A DNA stretch of 8,637 nt, taken from assembly GCA_017408325.1 (NCBI GenBank), contig JAFQUW010000050.1:1-8637 (forward strand), given 5' to 3'. Each line of letters begins with the position of its first letter. The first letter of the stretch is position 1. The position numbers and the translations under genes are program-made. The DNA is from Clostridia bacterium (GTDB taxonomy: Bacteria > Bacillota > Clostridia > Oscillospirales > SIG627). Below the pieces are notes generated by a model. It saw nothing but the letters and a program-made list of their open reading frames with translations, did no database searches and was not told where the DNA came from. Positions 1 through 5,204 of the stretch are shown here, in pieces.

Positions 1-10
1 AAGCGAATTT

Positions 11-56
11 ACATCATATTGCGCACAGCGCAATACATCATATCGACGAAGTCGAT
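11..56. repeat. tandem short hairpins with ACATCATAT spacer
   Basis: Two short perfect hairpins stand side by side. The first has an 8-bp stem (TATTGCGC at 17-24, loop ACA, GCGCAATA at 28-35). The second has a 6-bp stem (ATCGAC at 42-47, loop GAA, GTCGAT at 51-56). The spacer ACATCATAT occurs at 11-19 and again at 35-43, a 24-bp period. Different stems with tiny loops between a constant spacer resemble the dispersed hairpin arrays of many gut Clostridia; that comparison is from memory, not a search. The array seems cut by the window edge. The sequence on to about 150 has further imperfect palindromes, such as GTCGAAATCGAC at 123-134, and no convincing gene. Confidence 0.6.
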
Positions 57-176
57 GCATCGTTTTGCAAGAGTTCGAATTCATACGCAAACTCGCGAAA
101 GCATCTTTTTTGCAGCACAGAGGTCGAAATCGACGGGTTTCGCGCAAGACTCATTGAAAATGGTGGACTGTACACC

Positions 177-205
177 TTGTTTTTTTCGCAATTATTATGT
201 ACAAT
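177..205 (+). promoter_or_regulatory. probable promoter of the hydrolase gene
   Basis: TTGTTT at 177-182 and TACAAT at 200-205 are separated by 17 bp, a fair sigma-A match. The expected transcript start near 212 leaves a leader of about 55 nt before the ATG at 267. The palindrome TGTACA occurs twice, at 169-174 and 198-203, flanking the promoter core; the second copy overlaps the -10 box, so a repressor site is possible but unproven. Confidence 0.45.
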
Positions 206-266
206 AACAGTTGGTCCGATCTACATCAATCAGACCGGAAGAAAATTCGTTTCGGAGAGGCTTTTT

Positions 267-1064
267 ATGAAGCAACAATACCAGTCCTACTATTTGGATA
301 GCCCTTTGGTAAAGGGGCGTGTATTCGACGTGTTTGTGCCGGAGGAGATCACCAAGGATACTGCAGTCTTTTTCGTCCACGGCGGAGGCTGGAGAGGCGG
401 AAGCCGCGAAAGCTTTCATGAGATCATGGAAGCACTGAATGACCGAGGATTCGTGGCAGCATCCACCGACTACCGTCTGTATGCCAAAGACGCATTCCAG
501 CAACTTTCGGACATCCGGGCAGCGTATATGCGTTTCGTCTCCGTCTTAAAAGAGATGGGAAGGCCGCCGAAAATCGCCGTTTACGGTGAATCTGCCGGTT
601 CCCATCTCGCCTCTCTGCTTCTGTTTGCCAAGCCCGGCGAATGTGGAGAAGAAATTGATTATGAGGGAGAATGGGTGGCACCGACTTATGGCATTTTACA
701 CGCAACTCCCACAAGCTTCTATCACTGGGAGGGTATGATGCCCGCGAGCTGGGAGCGTATGCAGGGCATCGCCGGCGCACCTTACGACAAAGATCCGGAA
801 CGATTCGACCGCCTGTCGCTGATCCGATATGTAGGTAAGGACAATCCGCCTATTTTCTTCGTCGAGGCGGAATTGGAGCACCTGTTTGTATCGAAAAACA
901 CCCTTGCGATCGCAAACCAGCATCGCACAATGGGGATCGAATCCCACTGGAAGGTGTATCCCCTGATGGAACACGGTTTCTTCTACGAGCTCAAGCGCAA
1001 GGGGCAATTGGAGGCTTTTGAGGATATCTGTCTGTTTCTTGACGGCAAGCTGAATACGATTTGA
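267..1064 (+). CDS. alpha/beta-hydrolase, BD-FAE/HSL-like esterase
   Basis: A 265-residue serine hydrolase, probably a cytoplasmic carboxylesterase acting on small esters; no signal peptide is visible. The oxyanion-hole motif HGGGW is at residues 38-42 and the nucleophile elbow GESAG at 107-111, making Ser109 the nucleophile. The catalytic His is His236 in MEHGFFY. The acid position, normally Asp in a 'hGxxD' strand, reads VEAELEHLF, so Glu204 probably takes that role. The length fits the BD-FAE/hormone-sensitive-lipase type (about 250-300 residues). The open frame extends up to 177, but the ATG at 267 is chosen because GGAGAGG (254-260) lies 6 nt before it. The gene stands alone between a hairpin repeat and a terminator. 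The substrate cannot be told from sequence. Confidence 0.88.
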   Translation: MKQQYQSYYLDSPLVKGRVFDVFVPEEITKDTAVFFVHGGGWRGGSRESFHEIMEALNDRGFVAASTDYRLYAKDAFQQLSDIRAAYMRFVSVLKEMGRPPKIAVYGESAGSHLASLLLFAKPGECGEEIDYEGEWVAPTYGILHATPTSFYHWEGMMPASWERMQGIAGAPYDKDPERFDRLSLIRYVGKDNPPIFFVEAELEHLFVSKNTLAIANQHRTMGIESHWKVYPLMEHGFFYELKRKGQLEAFEDICLFLDGKLNTI

Positions 1065-1081
1065 GTAGAATTGTCACGCAG

Positions 1082-1107
1082 AAAGGACAGGCGAATGCCT
1101 GTCCTTT
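1082..1107 (+). terminator. rho-independent terminator, probably bidirectional
   Basis: A perfect 11-bp stem (AAAGGACAGGC at 1082-1092, loop GAAT, GCCTGTCCTTT at 1097-1107) ends in a short T run. It lies 18 bp after the hydrolase stop and 13 bp beyond the stop of the convergent minus-strand gene, so it probably serves both. Confidence 0.8.
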
Positions 1108-1119
1108 TGTCATTTGCCG

Positions 1120-1395
1120 TCAAAACGCTCCAAAATGCGCCAAAATCGTTTTTTCGTCCCCCTGCAGTCTTACTCGCAAACGGTCGGAAAAACGAAAAAC
1201 CGCGCATCGGGAGGGCCGGAGGCAAACTGCGCGATCCTCGCACGGCACAAACGACCAAAGCCCATCCACGTCCGCATCGGTCATAAAGTCCAGTAAGGTC
1301 TGCAGTTCTTCTTCGCTCACACAAAAAACCTCGCGCACCCACGCAGGGATGGCTCTGCTTGCGTGCGGGATGTGGCAGATGATTTCGTTTGGCAT
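1120..1395 (-). pseudogene. N-terminal remnant of N-formylglutamate amidohydrolase-like gene
   Basis: The 91-residue product starts MPNEIICHIPHASRAIPAWV and continues with a VSEEEL...MTDADVDGLW stretch. This is the N-terminal pattern of the FGase family (HIPHAS..IP, S.EEL, TD...D.L), zinc enzymes that hydrolyse N-formylglutamate. A later PSRCAVFRF (near residues 68-76) may be a shortened form of the family's SRLV.DVERF segment. After that the similarity fades and the frame stops; members are normally about 250 residues, so roughly two thirds is missing. The ATG at 1395 is preceded by AAGGTGA (1410-1404), which overlaps the end of the small upstream gene and implies coupled translation. It may be a decayed gene or a diverged short protein; loss of function is inferred from length. 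Confidence 0.55.
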
Positions 1396-1403
1396 GGGGC
1401 GAC

Positions 1404-1475
1404 TCACCTTCTTCCGCGGTCGATGAGACCGGCGACGAGGGCGAAGGGCAGAGCGATCAGGATCCAAAGAATCAT
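1404..1475 (-). CDS. 23-residue single-pass membrane peptide
   Basis: A short frame begins MILWILIAL, continues as a hydrophobic stretch to about residue 19, and ends IDRGRR. An excellent ribosome binding site (AAAAGGAGTG, about 1490-1481) stands 5 nt before the ATG. The hydrophobic run is long enough to cross the membrane once, and the basic tail suggests the C-terminus faces the cytoplasm. Its TGA stop lies inside the ribosome binding site of the FGase-like remnant 8 nt downstream, so the two are probably translationally coupled. It follows the SIMPL gene by 110 nt on the same strand with no clear terminator between them. I do not recognise a family; a small membrane regulator, a type I toxin-like peptide or a translated leader all fit. 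Confidence 0.55.
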   Translation of the reverse strand: MILWILIALPFALVAGLIDRGRR

Positions 1476-1585
1476 AATAACACTCCTTTTACTATTTACA
1501 TCAGAGAAGGTCTATCTTTGCAGTATCACTTATACACAAATGATAATACTCCAAAGAATCCCCAAAAAAACAGGGAGAATTTCCG

Positions 1586-2248
1586 TTACGCGAGGGACCA
1601 GGTGAAGGTGGCAGTGTCTTCCGATTCGATATCATCCGGAGTGATTTCCGGCGCAAAGCAGTCATTTGCATCACAATCTCCGTACGCCAGATTGGAAAGC
1701 TTGACATCGGTACGGGAATATACCTCGATTTCGCCCCAGTTGTAGTCGATCCTCAACAGTTCGCCGAGAGCGGCGCCCGAAGACTGTGCCAAGACACGCG
1801 CTTTGCGACAGGCATTCTCCGCCGCGGAAGCAAGAATTTCGTCCTGTACTTGAGCAGGATCTGAAACGGTGAAATTGATGGAAAATTCCGGTGCGCTTTT
1901 ACTCTTCGCCACAGCTGTGAGGGCGCGGGAAAGCATTTCTTTTTCAAACGGAAAACGCAATACCAAGCGTTGTGTGACCGAGTACGCGCGGAACACGTAA
2001 CGCAAATGATAACCGTTTTCATCACGAATATTGTCCTGTTCGATGTCCGCGGAAAACGAGGTGGTCTTCAGATTGTCGCGCGAAAAGCCTGCCTCTACGA
2101 GAGCTTCAATTAAGTTTTTCAAAGAGCGTTCCGAGAGTTCCATTGCTTTTTCGTAATCGCGGTGTTCCTTCGCCAACGTAAATTTCAATTCAACGGTATC
2201 CGGTTTGACACTGGCGGTTCCGACGCCTTTGACGGTGATGGTTTTCAT
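1586..2248 (-). CDS. SIMPL domain-containing protein (DUF541)
   Basis: A 220-residue protein of the SIMPL/DUF541 family (related to BP26/OMP28 and YggE). The N-terminal strand KTITVKGVGTASVKPDTVEL (residues 2-21) is the family hallmark. The middle L(K)TTSFSADIE...YVFRAYSVTQRLVLRF and the A..NACRKARVLAQSSGAALGEL helix (about 144-164) also fit, and the end PDDIESEDTATFTWSL (204-219) matches the usual final strand. Many members are secreted, but this one has no signal peptide and should be cytoplasmic. The molecular role of the family is poorly defined; some members are tied to oxidative stress. The ATG is supported by GAAAGGAGAA at 2263-2254, 5 nt upstream. The gene has its own promoter. Confidence 0.88.
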   Translation of the reverse strand: MKTITVKGVGTASVKPDTVELKFTLAKEHRDYEKAMELSERSLKNLIEALVEAGFSRDNLKTTSFSADIEQDNIRDENGYHLRYVFRAYSVTQRLVLRFPFEKEMLSRALTAVAKSKSAPEFSINFTVSDPAQVQDEILASAAENACRKARVLAQSSGAALGELLRIDYNWGEIEVYSRTDVKLSNLAYGDCDANDCFAPEITPDDIESEDTATFTWSLA

Positions 2249-2291
2249 ATTGGTTCTCCTTTCATGCGTGAAGGTTTTTCCTTGTGAGAAC

Positions 2292-2319
2292 AGTATAGCA
2301 CAAGAAGTGTCCTTTAAAA
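2292..2319 (-). promoter_or_regulatory. extended -10 promoter of the SIMPL gene
   Basis: On the minus strand TATACT (2297-2292) is preceded by TGC, giving an extended -10 element. The -35 is weak (TTTTAA at 2319-2314, 16-bp spacer), which is normal for an extended -10 promoter. The leader would be about 37 nt. An imperfect palindrome covers the -35 region (separate entry). Confidence 0.6.
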
Positions 2320-2325
2320 CGGACA
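2308..2325. promoter_or_regulatory. candidate operator palindrome over the SIMPL -35
   Basis: TGTCC at 2308-2312 and GGACA at 2321-2325 are exact inverted arms around an AT-rich centre; 14 of 18 positions are symmetric. The position over the -35 fits a repressor site. No regulator for it is visible in the window. Confidence 0.3.
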
Positions 2326-2339
2326 GTGATTAGGGGCAC

Positions 2340-2362
2340 AAAAAACGCGGCGAAATGCCGCG
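2340..2362 (-). terminator. rho-independent terminator, minus strand
   Basis: Stem CGCGGC (2346-2351), 5-nt loop, GCCGCG (2357-2362). Read on the minus strand it is followed by six T (2345-2340). It is the second minus-strand terminator below the LuxR-type gene and sits just before the SIMPL promoter. Confidence 0.6.
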
Positions 2363-2558
2363 GGGGGTCTTGAGTTTGCACCAAGGCGCGACGGGCGCCG
2401 AACAGTCGGGATGGCACTCGTCACTACGACGGCCGAAAACTCCGTTTTGACCATCCGCAATCCCGCCGACAACGTCGCTACCATTGCCTCCGGGACGGCG
2501 GAACCGAGAGCGTCTCCGCCCATCTCGTGATCACACAGAGCGGTTGAATATCCAACAG
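2363..2558. other. intergenic stretch between two terminators, no confident gene
   Basis: About 195 bp lie between the two minus-strand terminators. A plus-strand frame from ATG 2411 to TGA 2528-2530 (39 codons) has codon use like nearby genes and ends 29 bp before a terminator that also works in the plus direction, but it has no ribosome binding site and no convincing family match. It may be a gene remnant. The minus-strand frame across the region runs through the 2346-2362 terminator and is not credible. Confidence 0.35.
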
Positions 2559-2583
2559 AAAAAGAGCGCTTTCGCGCTCTTTT
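2559..2583 (-). terminator. terminator of the LuxR-type regulator gene
   Basis: A perfect 10-bp stem, AAAAGAGCGC (2560-2569) and GCGCTCTTTT (2574-2583), encloses a tetraloop that reads GAAA on the minus strand, followed by a T run. It is 77 nt past the regulator's stop. Read forward it also ends in TTTT, so it can work both ways. A second hairpin (TCCCGC at 2600-2605, GCGGGA at 2615-2620) lies between it and the gene. Confidence 0.82.
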
Positions 2584-2659
2584 CTGTCTGTATCCGACCT
2601 CCCGCAAAAAAGCCGCGGGATGTCAATCGCCAAAACCGATCGTTCCCTTCTGTTCACCG

Positions 2660-3670
2660 TCAACCCGTCGGCTCTTCGCCGAGGAGTTGCTTTCTCGAGG
2701 AGATACCGAGTTTTGCATAGATATTCTTATTATGATACTTCAACGTGTTCTCGGTGATGGAAAGGATCAGCATAATCTCGCGGCTTCGCTTGCCGGAGAC
2801 GTAGAGATCGTAGACGGCGCGTTCCGTGCGCGTCAGCGTCGGCAGCAGCGACTCAAAGCGGCTCGCGGCAGTACTCGTCTGCGTTTTCGCCGAGGTCTGC
2901 ACCTCGGCGCGAACGTTTTGCAGGATGCGTTCCTGCTCCTGCACGAGCAGGCAGAAAACGAGCAAAAAGAGTTCGCTGATCACGTAGGAAACGGACAAAA
3001 ACTCAAATTCAAAGCGCACGACCTGCTCGAAGAGCCAGACCATCAAATTCAAAAAGACCGCGCAAGCGAGCATCACGCATTGCGTGCGGCACTCCAACCG
3101 ATGGCGCGCGAAGACAAGGGAGGTGCATACGATGATCGTGCCGAAGGCGGCCAAAAGGAAGTACAAATACAACGAATGAAGCGGGCCGTAAACCTTCTCG
3201 AGCGTCGCGACACCGTTCTGTGTGACCAAGGATACCTCGCTATAGTAAAGGCGACAGAATCCTTGACTTGCGGCGACGAGAAAGACGGCAAGACAGACGC
3301 CTCCCATCGCAAACGGGAGCCATTTCGGATAACGGAATGCGCCGATCTTTAAAACGATCATGATCGTCGAAAGCGGCAGGCAGACCGAAGCAAGATACGC
3401 CGCGCGATTTGCCCAAAGTGCCTCCGAGAGCGTCGAGGAGACGGAGAGCGCAAAATAGGCGCCGTTGACCAGAACGATCGAGGCGAAAAGAACCAAAAAC
3501 CAACCGTTTTTCTCCTTGATCAGCACACAGTAGCCGACCAGAAAGAGCGCGGCAAACACCGTCATTACCCCATAGATGAAGGTCGCGCTGCCCGTCTTCT
3601 CTCCCAGGGGAGAGCAGGCGGAAAGAAGGCACGCGGAAAAAAGAAAGAGTGAACTCAACAGTTTTTTCAT
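2660..3670 (-). CDS. membrane-bound LuxR-type one-component regulator (7TM-HTH)
   Basis: A 336-residue regulator that joins a membrane sensor to DNA binding without a kinase. Residues 1-19 look like a lipoprotein signal (MKKLL...LLSAC, Cys19). Seven hydrophobic segments follow, at about 29-51, 57-77, 86-108, 117-135, 164-187, 196-214 and 224-243. Their pattern, with YGPLHSLYLYFLL opening the fifth, resembles the HisKA_7TM sensor domain. A linker leads to a LuxR/GerE helix-turn-helix at 278-331 (LTRTERAVYDLYVSGK, then TLKYHNKNIYAKLGISSRKQLL). With the N-terminus outside, seven spans put the HTH in the cytoplasm. The open frame extends to a TTG at 3682, but ATG 3670 is chosen: GGAGA precedes it by about 5 nt and it gives a proper signal sequence. 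Divergent from the lipoprotein gene, its likely target. The ligand is unknown. Confidence 0.85.
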   Translation of the reverse strand: MKKLLSSLFLFSACLLSACSPLGEKTGSATFIYGVMTVFAALFLVGYCVLIKEKNGWFLVLFASIVLVNGAYFALSVSSTLSEALWANRAAYLASVCLPLSTIMIVLKIGAFRYPKWLPFAMGGVCLAVFLVAASQGFCRLYYSEVSLVTQNGVATLEKVYGPLHSLYLYFLLAAFGTIIVCTSLVFARHRLECRTQCVMLACAVFLNLMVWLFEQVVRFEFEFLSVSYVISELFLLVFCLLVQEQERILQNVRAEVQTSAKTQTSTAASRFESLLPTLTRTERAVYDLYVSGKRSREIMLILSITENTLKYHNKNIYAKLGISSRKQLLGEEPTG

Positions 3671-3699
3671 TCGGTTCTCCAAGCGGTTTTTTTAAAATT

Positions 3700-3776
3700 T
3701 TTCCCGTTCCCCACCCGTTTTTCGTAAAACGGGTGGGGACAGAAGCGCGATATTTGTGTAAGATGAAATCGGGAAA
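3700..3776 (-). ncRNA. structured 5' leader of the LuxR-type gene
   Basis: A 14-bp perfect stem, with outer strand CCCCACCCGTTTT at 3709-3721 and AAAACGGGTGGGG at 3726-3738 plus one more T-A pair, has a 4-nt loop. It lies in the roughly 130-nt leader of the minus-strand mRNA. It is not followed by a T run in either direction, so it is not an ordinary terminator. TTTCCCG (3776-3770 on the minus strand) and CGGGAAA (3706-3700) could pair around it. CCCGTT occurs twice on the plus strand (3703-3708 and 3714-3719), which allows alternative pairing. Role unknown. Confidence 0.45.
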
Positions 3777-3809
3777 CGAAAAAATGACTGCAGTTTTTAT
3801 GTCCTTTTT

Positions 3810-3838
3810 ATTATACTTCACAATGCCTTTTTCGTCAA
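3810..3838 (-). promoter_or_regulatory. strong sigma-A promoter of the LuxR-type gene
   Basis: On the minus strand TTGACG (3838-3833) and TATAAT (3815-3810) are separated by exactly 17 bp, close to consensus. Transcription should start near 3803, giving a leader of about 130 nt. Confidence 0.85.
3812..3817 (+). promoter_or_regulatory. candidate -10 box of the lipoprotein gene
   Basis: TATACT on the plus strand overlaps the TATAAT of the opposing promoter by four bases. It would give a leader of about 45 nt. No good -35 lies 16-18 bp upstream (CTGCAG or TGCAGT at best), so if this promoter is real it probably needs an activator. The divergent LuxR-type protein is the natural candidate. Confidence 0.4.
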
Positions 3839-3868
3839 CCGAACACAAACGACTTTCAGGAGGTAACT

Positions 3869-4450
3869 ATGAAACTTCGCATGATCTCTCTCATCCTCGC
3901 ACTGCTCCTCTGCTCCGTCGCGCTCTTCGCCTGTCAGTCCGGTACTAACACCGAGACCCTCGCTCCCGAAGACGGCTCAAACGCCGAAGCGCCCGTCGAA
4001 TCCGAAGTCTTTGACGCCGGAAACTTCTCCGTCAACGTCGCAAAAGGTTGGAAAGCTTTCCCTTCCAAGGACCTGTTCTCCGATGAGGAGAATGCGATGG
4101 ATCCCGACCGCTGCTCCGTCTGCAAGGGCGGTGAAACGGAATTCGATCTCTTCTCCAAGCCCTACATTCAGTTCGACTACTACGGTCCCGACCGCGAAAT
4201 GATGCGTCCGACCAAGGACCTCTACGACAAGGCGGAGGATCTTGAACCGATCACCGCAGGCGAGACCACCTGGGAAGGCTTCGTTGCCGAATCCGCCGGA
4301 ACCAAGGTCGCGATCCTCTTCTACGAAACAGACGAGGGAACGCACCAGTACCAGGCGTCTTGCTGGTTCGGCAGCAACGGCGATGGGATCTCCTTCACCG
4401 ACGCCGACGTGCTCGAGATCCTCTCCTCCGTTCGACCCAGCGCAAAATAA
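3869..4450 (+). CDS. extracytoplasmic lipoprotein of unknown function
   Basis: A 193-residue protein with a clear lipoprotein signal: MKLR, a hydrophobic core to residue 20, and lipobox LFAC with Cys22 as the lipidated residue. A Ser/Thr/Asp/Glu-rich linker (about 23-50) leads to one small domain beginning FDAGNFSVNVAKGWKAFP (48-65). That strand-loop-strand opening, 'fsv.v..gW', is common in small secreted domains, but I cannot name the family. Two cysteines close together (82 and 85, CSVC) and Cys165 remain after lipidation. A near-perfect ribosome binding site (AGGAGGT, 3858-3864) stands 4 nt before the ATG. The gene heads a two-gene unit divergent from the membrane LuxR-type regulator and may be its target, or a partner that presents a ligand at the cell surface. 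That role is inference. Confidence 0.82.
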   Translation: MKLRMISLILALLLCSVALFACQSGTNTETLAPEDGSNAEAPVESEVFDAGNFSVNVAKGWKAFPSKDLFSDEENAMDPDRCSVCKGGETEFDLFSKPYIQFDYYGPDREMMRPTKDLYDKAEDLEPITAGETTWEGFVAESAGTKVAILFYETDEGTHQYQASCWFGSNGDGISFTDADVLEILSSVRPSAK

Positions 4451-4476
4451 AGCGCGCATCGTCAAAGAAGACCGAT

Positions 4477-4956
4477 ATGAACGAAGCCGTCAAGACCTGC
4501 GTTGACGCACGCTTAAACGTGTTCACGCAGTACTACGAAGTGCCCTCCGAGCTGCAGACGGAGGTCGCGGATTTCACGCAGCGCATCACCGCCCTCGGCG
4601 AAGCTTGCGCCACTGTGCAGGAGTTTGAAGAACGCTTTGCGCAAAGCGATCTCAACGGCTCCTACGTCGCTCTGTTGGGGCGACTGACCCCGAAAGCGGC
4701 GGAGATGACTGCCGAGCAGAAGGCCGCCGCAAAAGAGACCTATCGCTCGATGGTCTCCAAAGAGGAGATCGCCGACGACATCGCCGACGACATTCGCGAC
4801 AGTGTAAAGCTGCGTGCCGAGAGCGACTTTGCTTCGGCCGGAAGAAAAATTCTCTCGGAGGTCGGCCTGCTCGACGACGTCACGAGAGTGTCCAACGCCG
4901 TCGATGACGCCGGGAGATTCGGAAAGTTTCTCGGCGGACTGTTCCGAAAAAAATAG
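4477..4956 (+). CDS. helical cytoplasmic protein of unknown function
   Basis: A 159-residue protein with no signal peptide or membrane segment. It is rich in Ala, Glu, Asp, Lys and Arg and should be almost wholly alpha-helical. A helical half (about 2-95) ends in an Ala/Lys-rich stretch. A strongly charged repeat IADDIADDIRDSV (98-110) and a glycine-rich basic tail (DAGRFGKFLGGLFRKK, 144-159) follow. That tail could form an amphipathic, membrane-touching helix, which is inference. I do not recognise the family. The ATG at 4477 is chosen over the open frame back to 4360 because the upstream part overlaps the lipoprotein gene and is Arg-rich out-of-frame sequence. The ribosome binding site is weak (AAAGAAG). 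It begins 26 nt after the lipoprotein stop, shares its transcript, and a strong terminator follows. Confidence 0.8.
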   Translation: MNEAVKTCVDARLNVFTQYYEVPSELQTEVADFTQRITALGEACATVQEFEERFAQSDLNGSYVALLGRLTPKAAEMTAEQKAAAKETYRSMVSKEEIADDIADDIRDSVKLRAESDFASAGRKILSEVGLLDDVTRVSNAVDDAGRFGKFLGGLFRKK

Positions 4957-4972
4957 TTTGGTTTCAAGCTGA

Positions 4973-5002
4973 AAAAGGGGCCTTTTTTCAAAGGCCCCTT
5001 TT
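4973..5002 (+). terminator. strong rho-independent terminator
   Basis: A perfect 13-bp stem (AAAAGGGGCCTTT at 4973-4985, AAAGGCCCCTTTT at 4990-5002) has a 4-nt loop. It ends the lipoprotein/helical-protein unit 17 nt past its last stop. A 16-bp palindrome (5004-5019, TTTTTTCGAAAAAA core) follows directly. Confidence 0.88.
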
Positions 5003-5086
5003 GGTTTTTTCGAAAAAACGCCTCGTTTTTTTGCTCCGAAAAGGCTCAAAACAGAGATTTTTTCGGGCGTTTTTATATGTATTATA

Positions 5087-5116
5087 TTGACTAAATTTGA
5101 TTCTATTTTATATATT
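5087..5116 (+). promoter_or_regulatory. upstream candidate promoter of the polysaccharide operon
   Basis: TTGACT (5087-5092) and TATATT (5111-5116) are separated by 18 bp in very AT-rich sequence. If used, its transcript would run through the TTGACA repeats and the stronger promoter downstream. AT-richness makes chance matches likely here. Confidence 0.4.
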
Positions 5117-5153
5117 ATTCGGTGCAAATTTTTTTGCGTTTTTGTACGATAAT

Positions 5154-5179
5154 TTGACACCTGTTGACACCCCTTGACA
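5154..5179 (+). promoter_or_regulatory. three TTGACA repeats at exact 10-bp spacing
   Basis: TTGACA occurs at 5154, 5164 and 5174, each separated by 4 bp; the first two share TTGACACC. They cover roughly -86 to -61 relative to the predicted start of the downstream promoter, on one face of the helix. Tandem hexamers with 4-5 bp gaps are the usual site type for OmpR/PhoB-family response regulators, so an activator site is likely by analogy. None of the three has a -10 box at a suitable distance. Confidence 0.55.
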
Positions 5180-5204
5180 GAGGATCTTCGAAGCGTTTTT
5201 CGGC

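Noticed and set aside
11..56. CRISPR array at the left edge
   Set aside because: The repeated unit is only 9 bp and the intervening sequences are self-complementary hairpins rather than unrelated spacers; no cas gene is present.
38..154. Minus-strand 38-codon frame beginning MSLARNPSIS
   Set aside because: It ends inside the hairpin repeat and has no ribosome binding site; it may be a recurrent feature of the repeat, but it cannot be supported as a gene.
19..207. 62-codon plus-strand frame at the left edge
   Set aside because: It begins with TTG inside a hairpin repeat, has no ribosome binding site and reads through palindromic sequence.
2314..2607. 97-codon minus-strand frame below the LuxR-type gene
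   Set aside because: It crosses two terminators and ends inside the SIMPL promoter, with no family resemblance.
2687..3352. 221-codon plus-strand frame opposite the LuxR-type gene
   Set aside because: It is antisense to a well-supported regulator, and its His/Arg/Glu-rich composition is typical of a shadow frame.
3708..3739. 14-bp hairpin as an ordinary terminator
   Set aside because: No T run follows on either strand, and it lies within a leader downstream of a near-consensus promoter.
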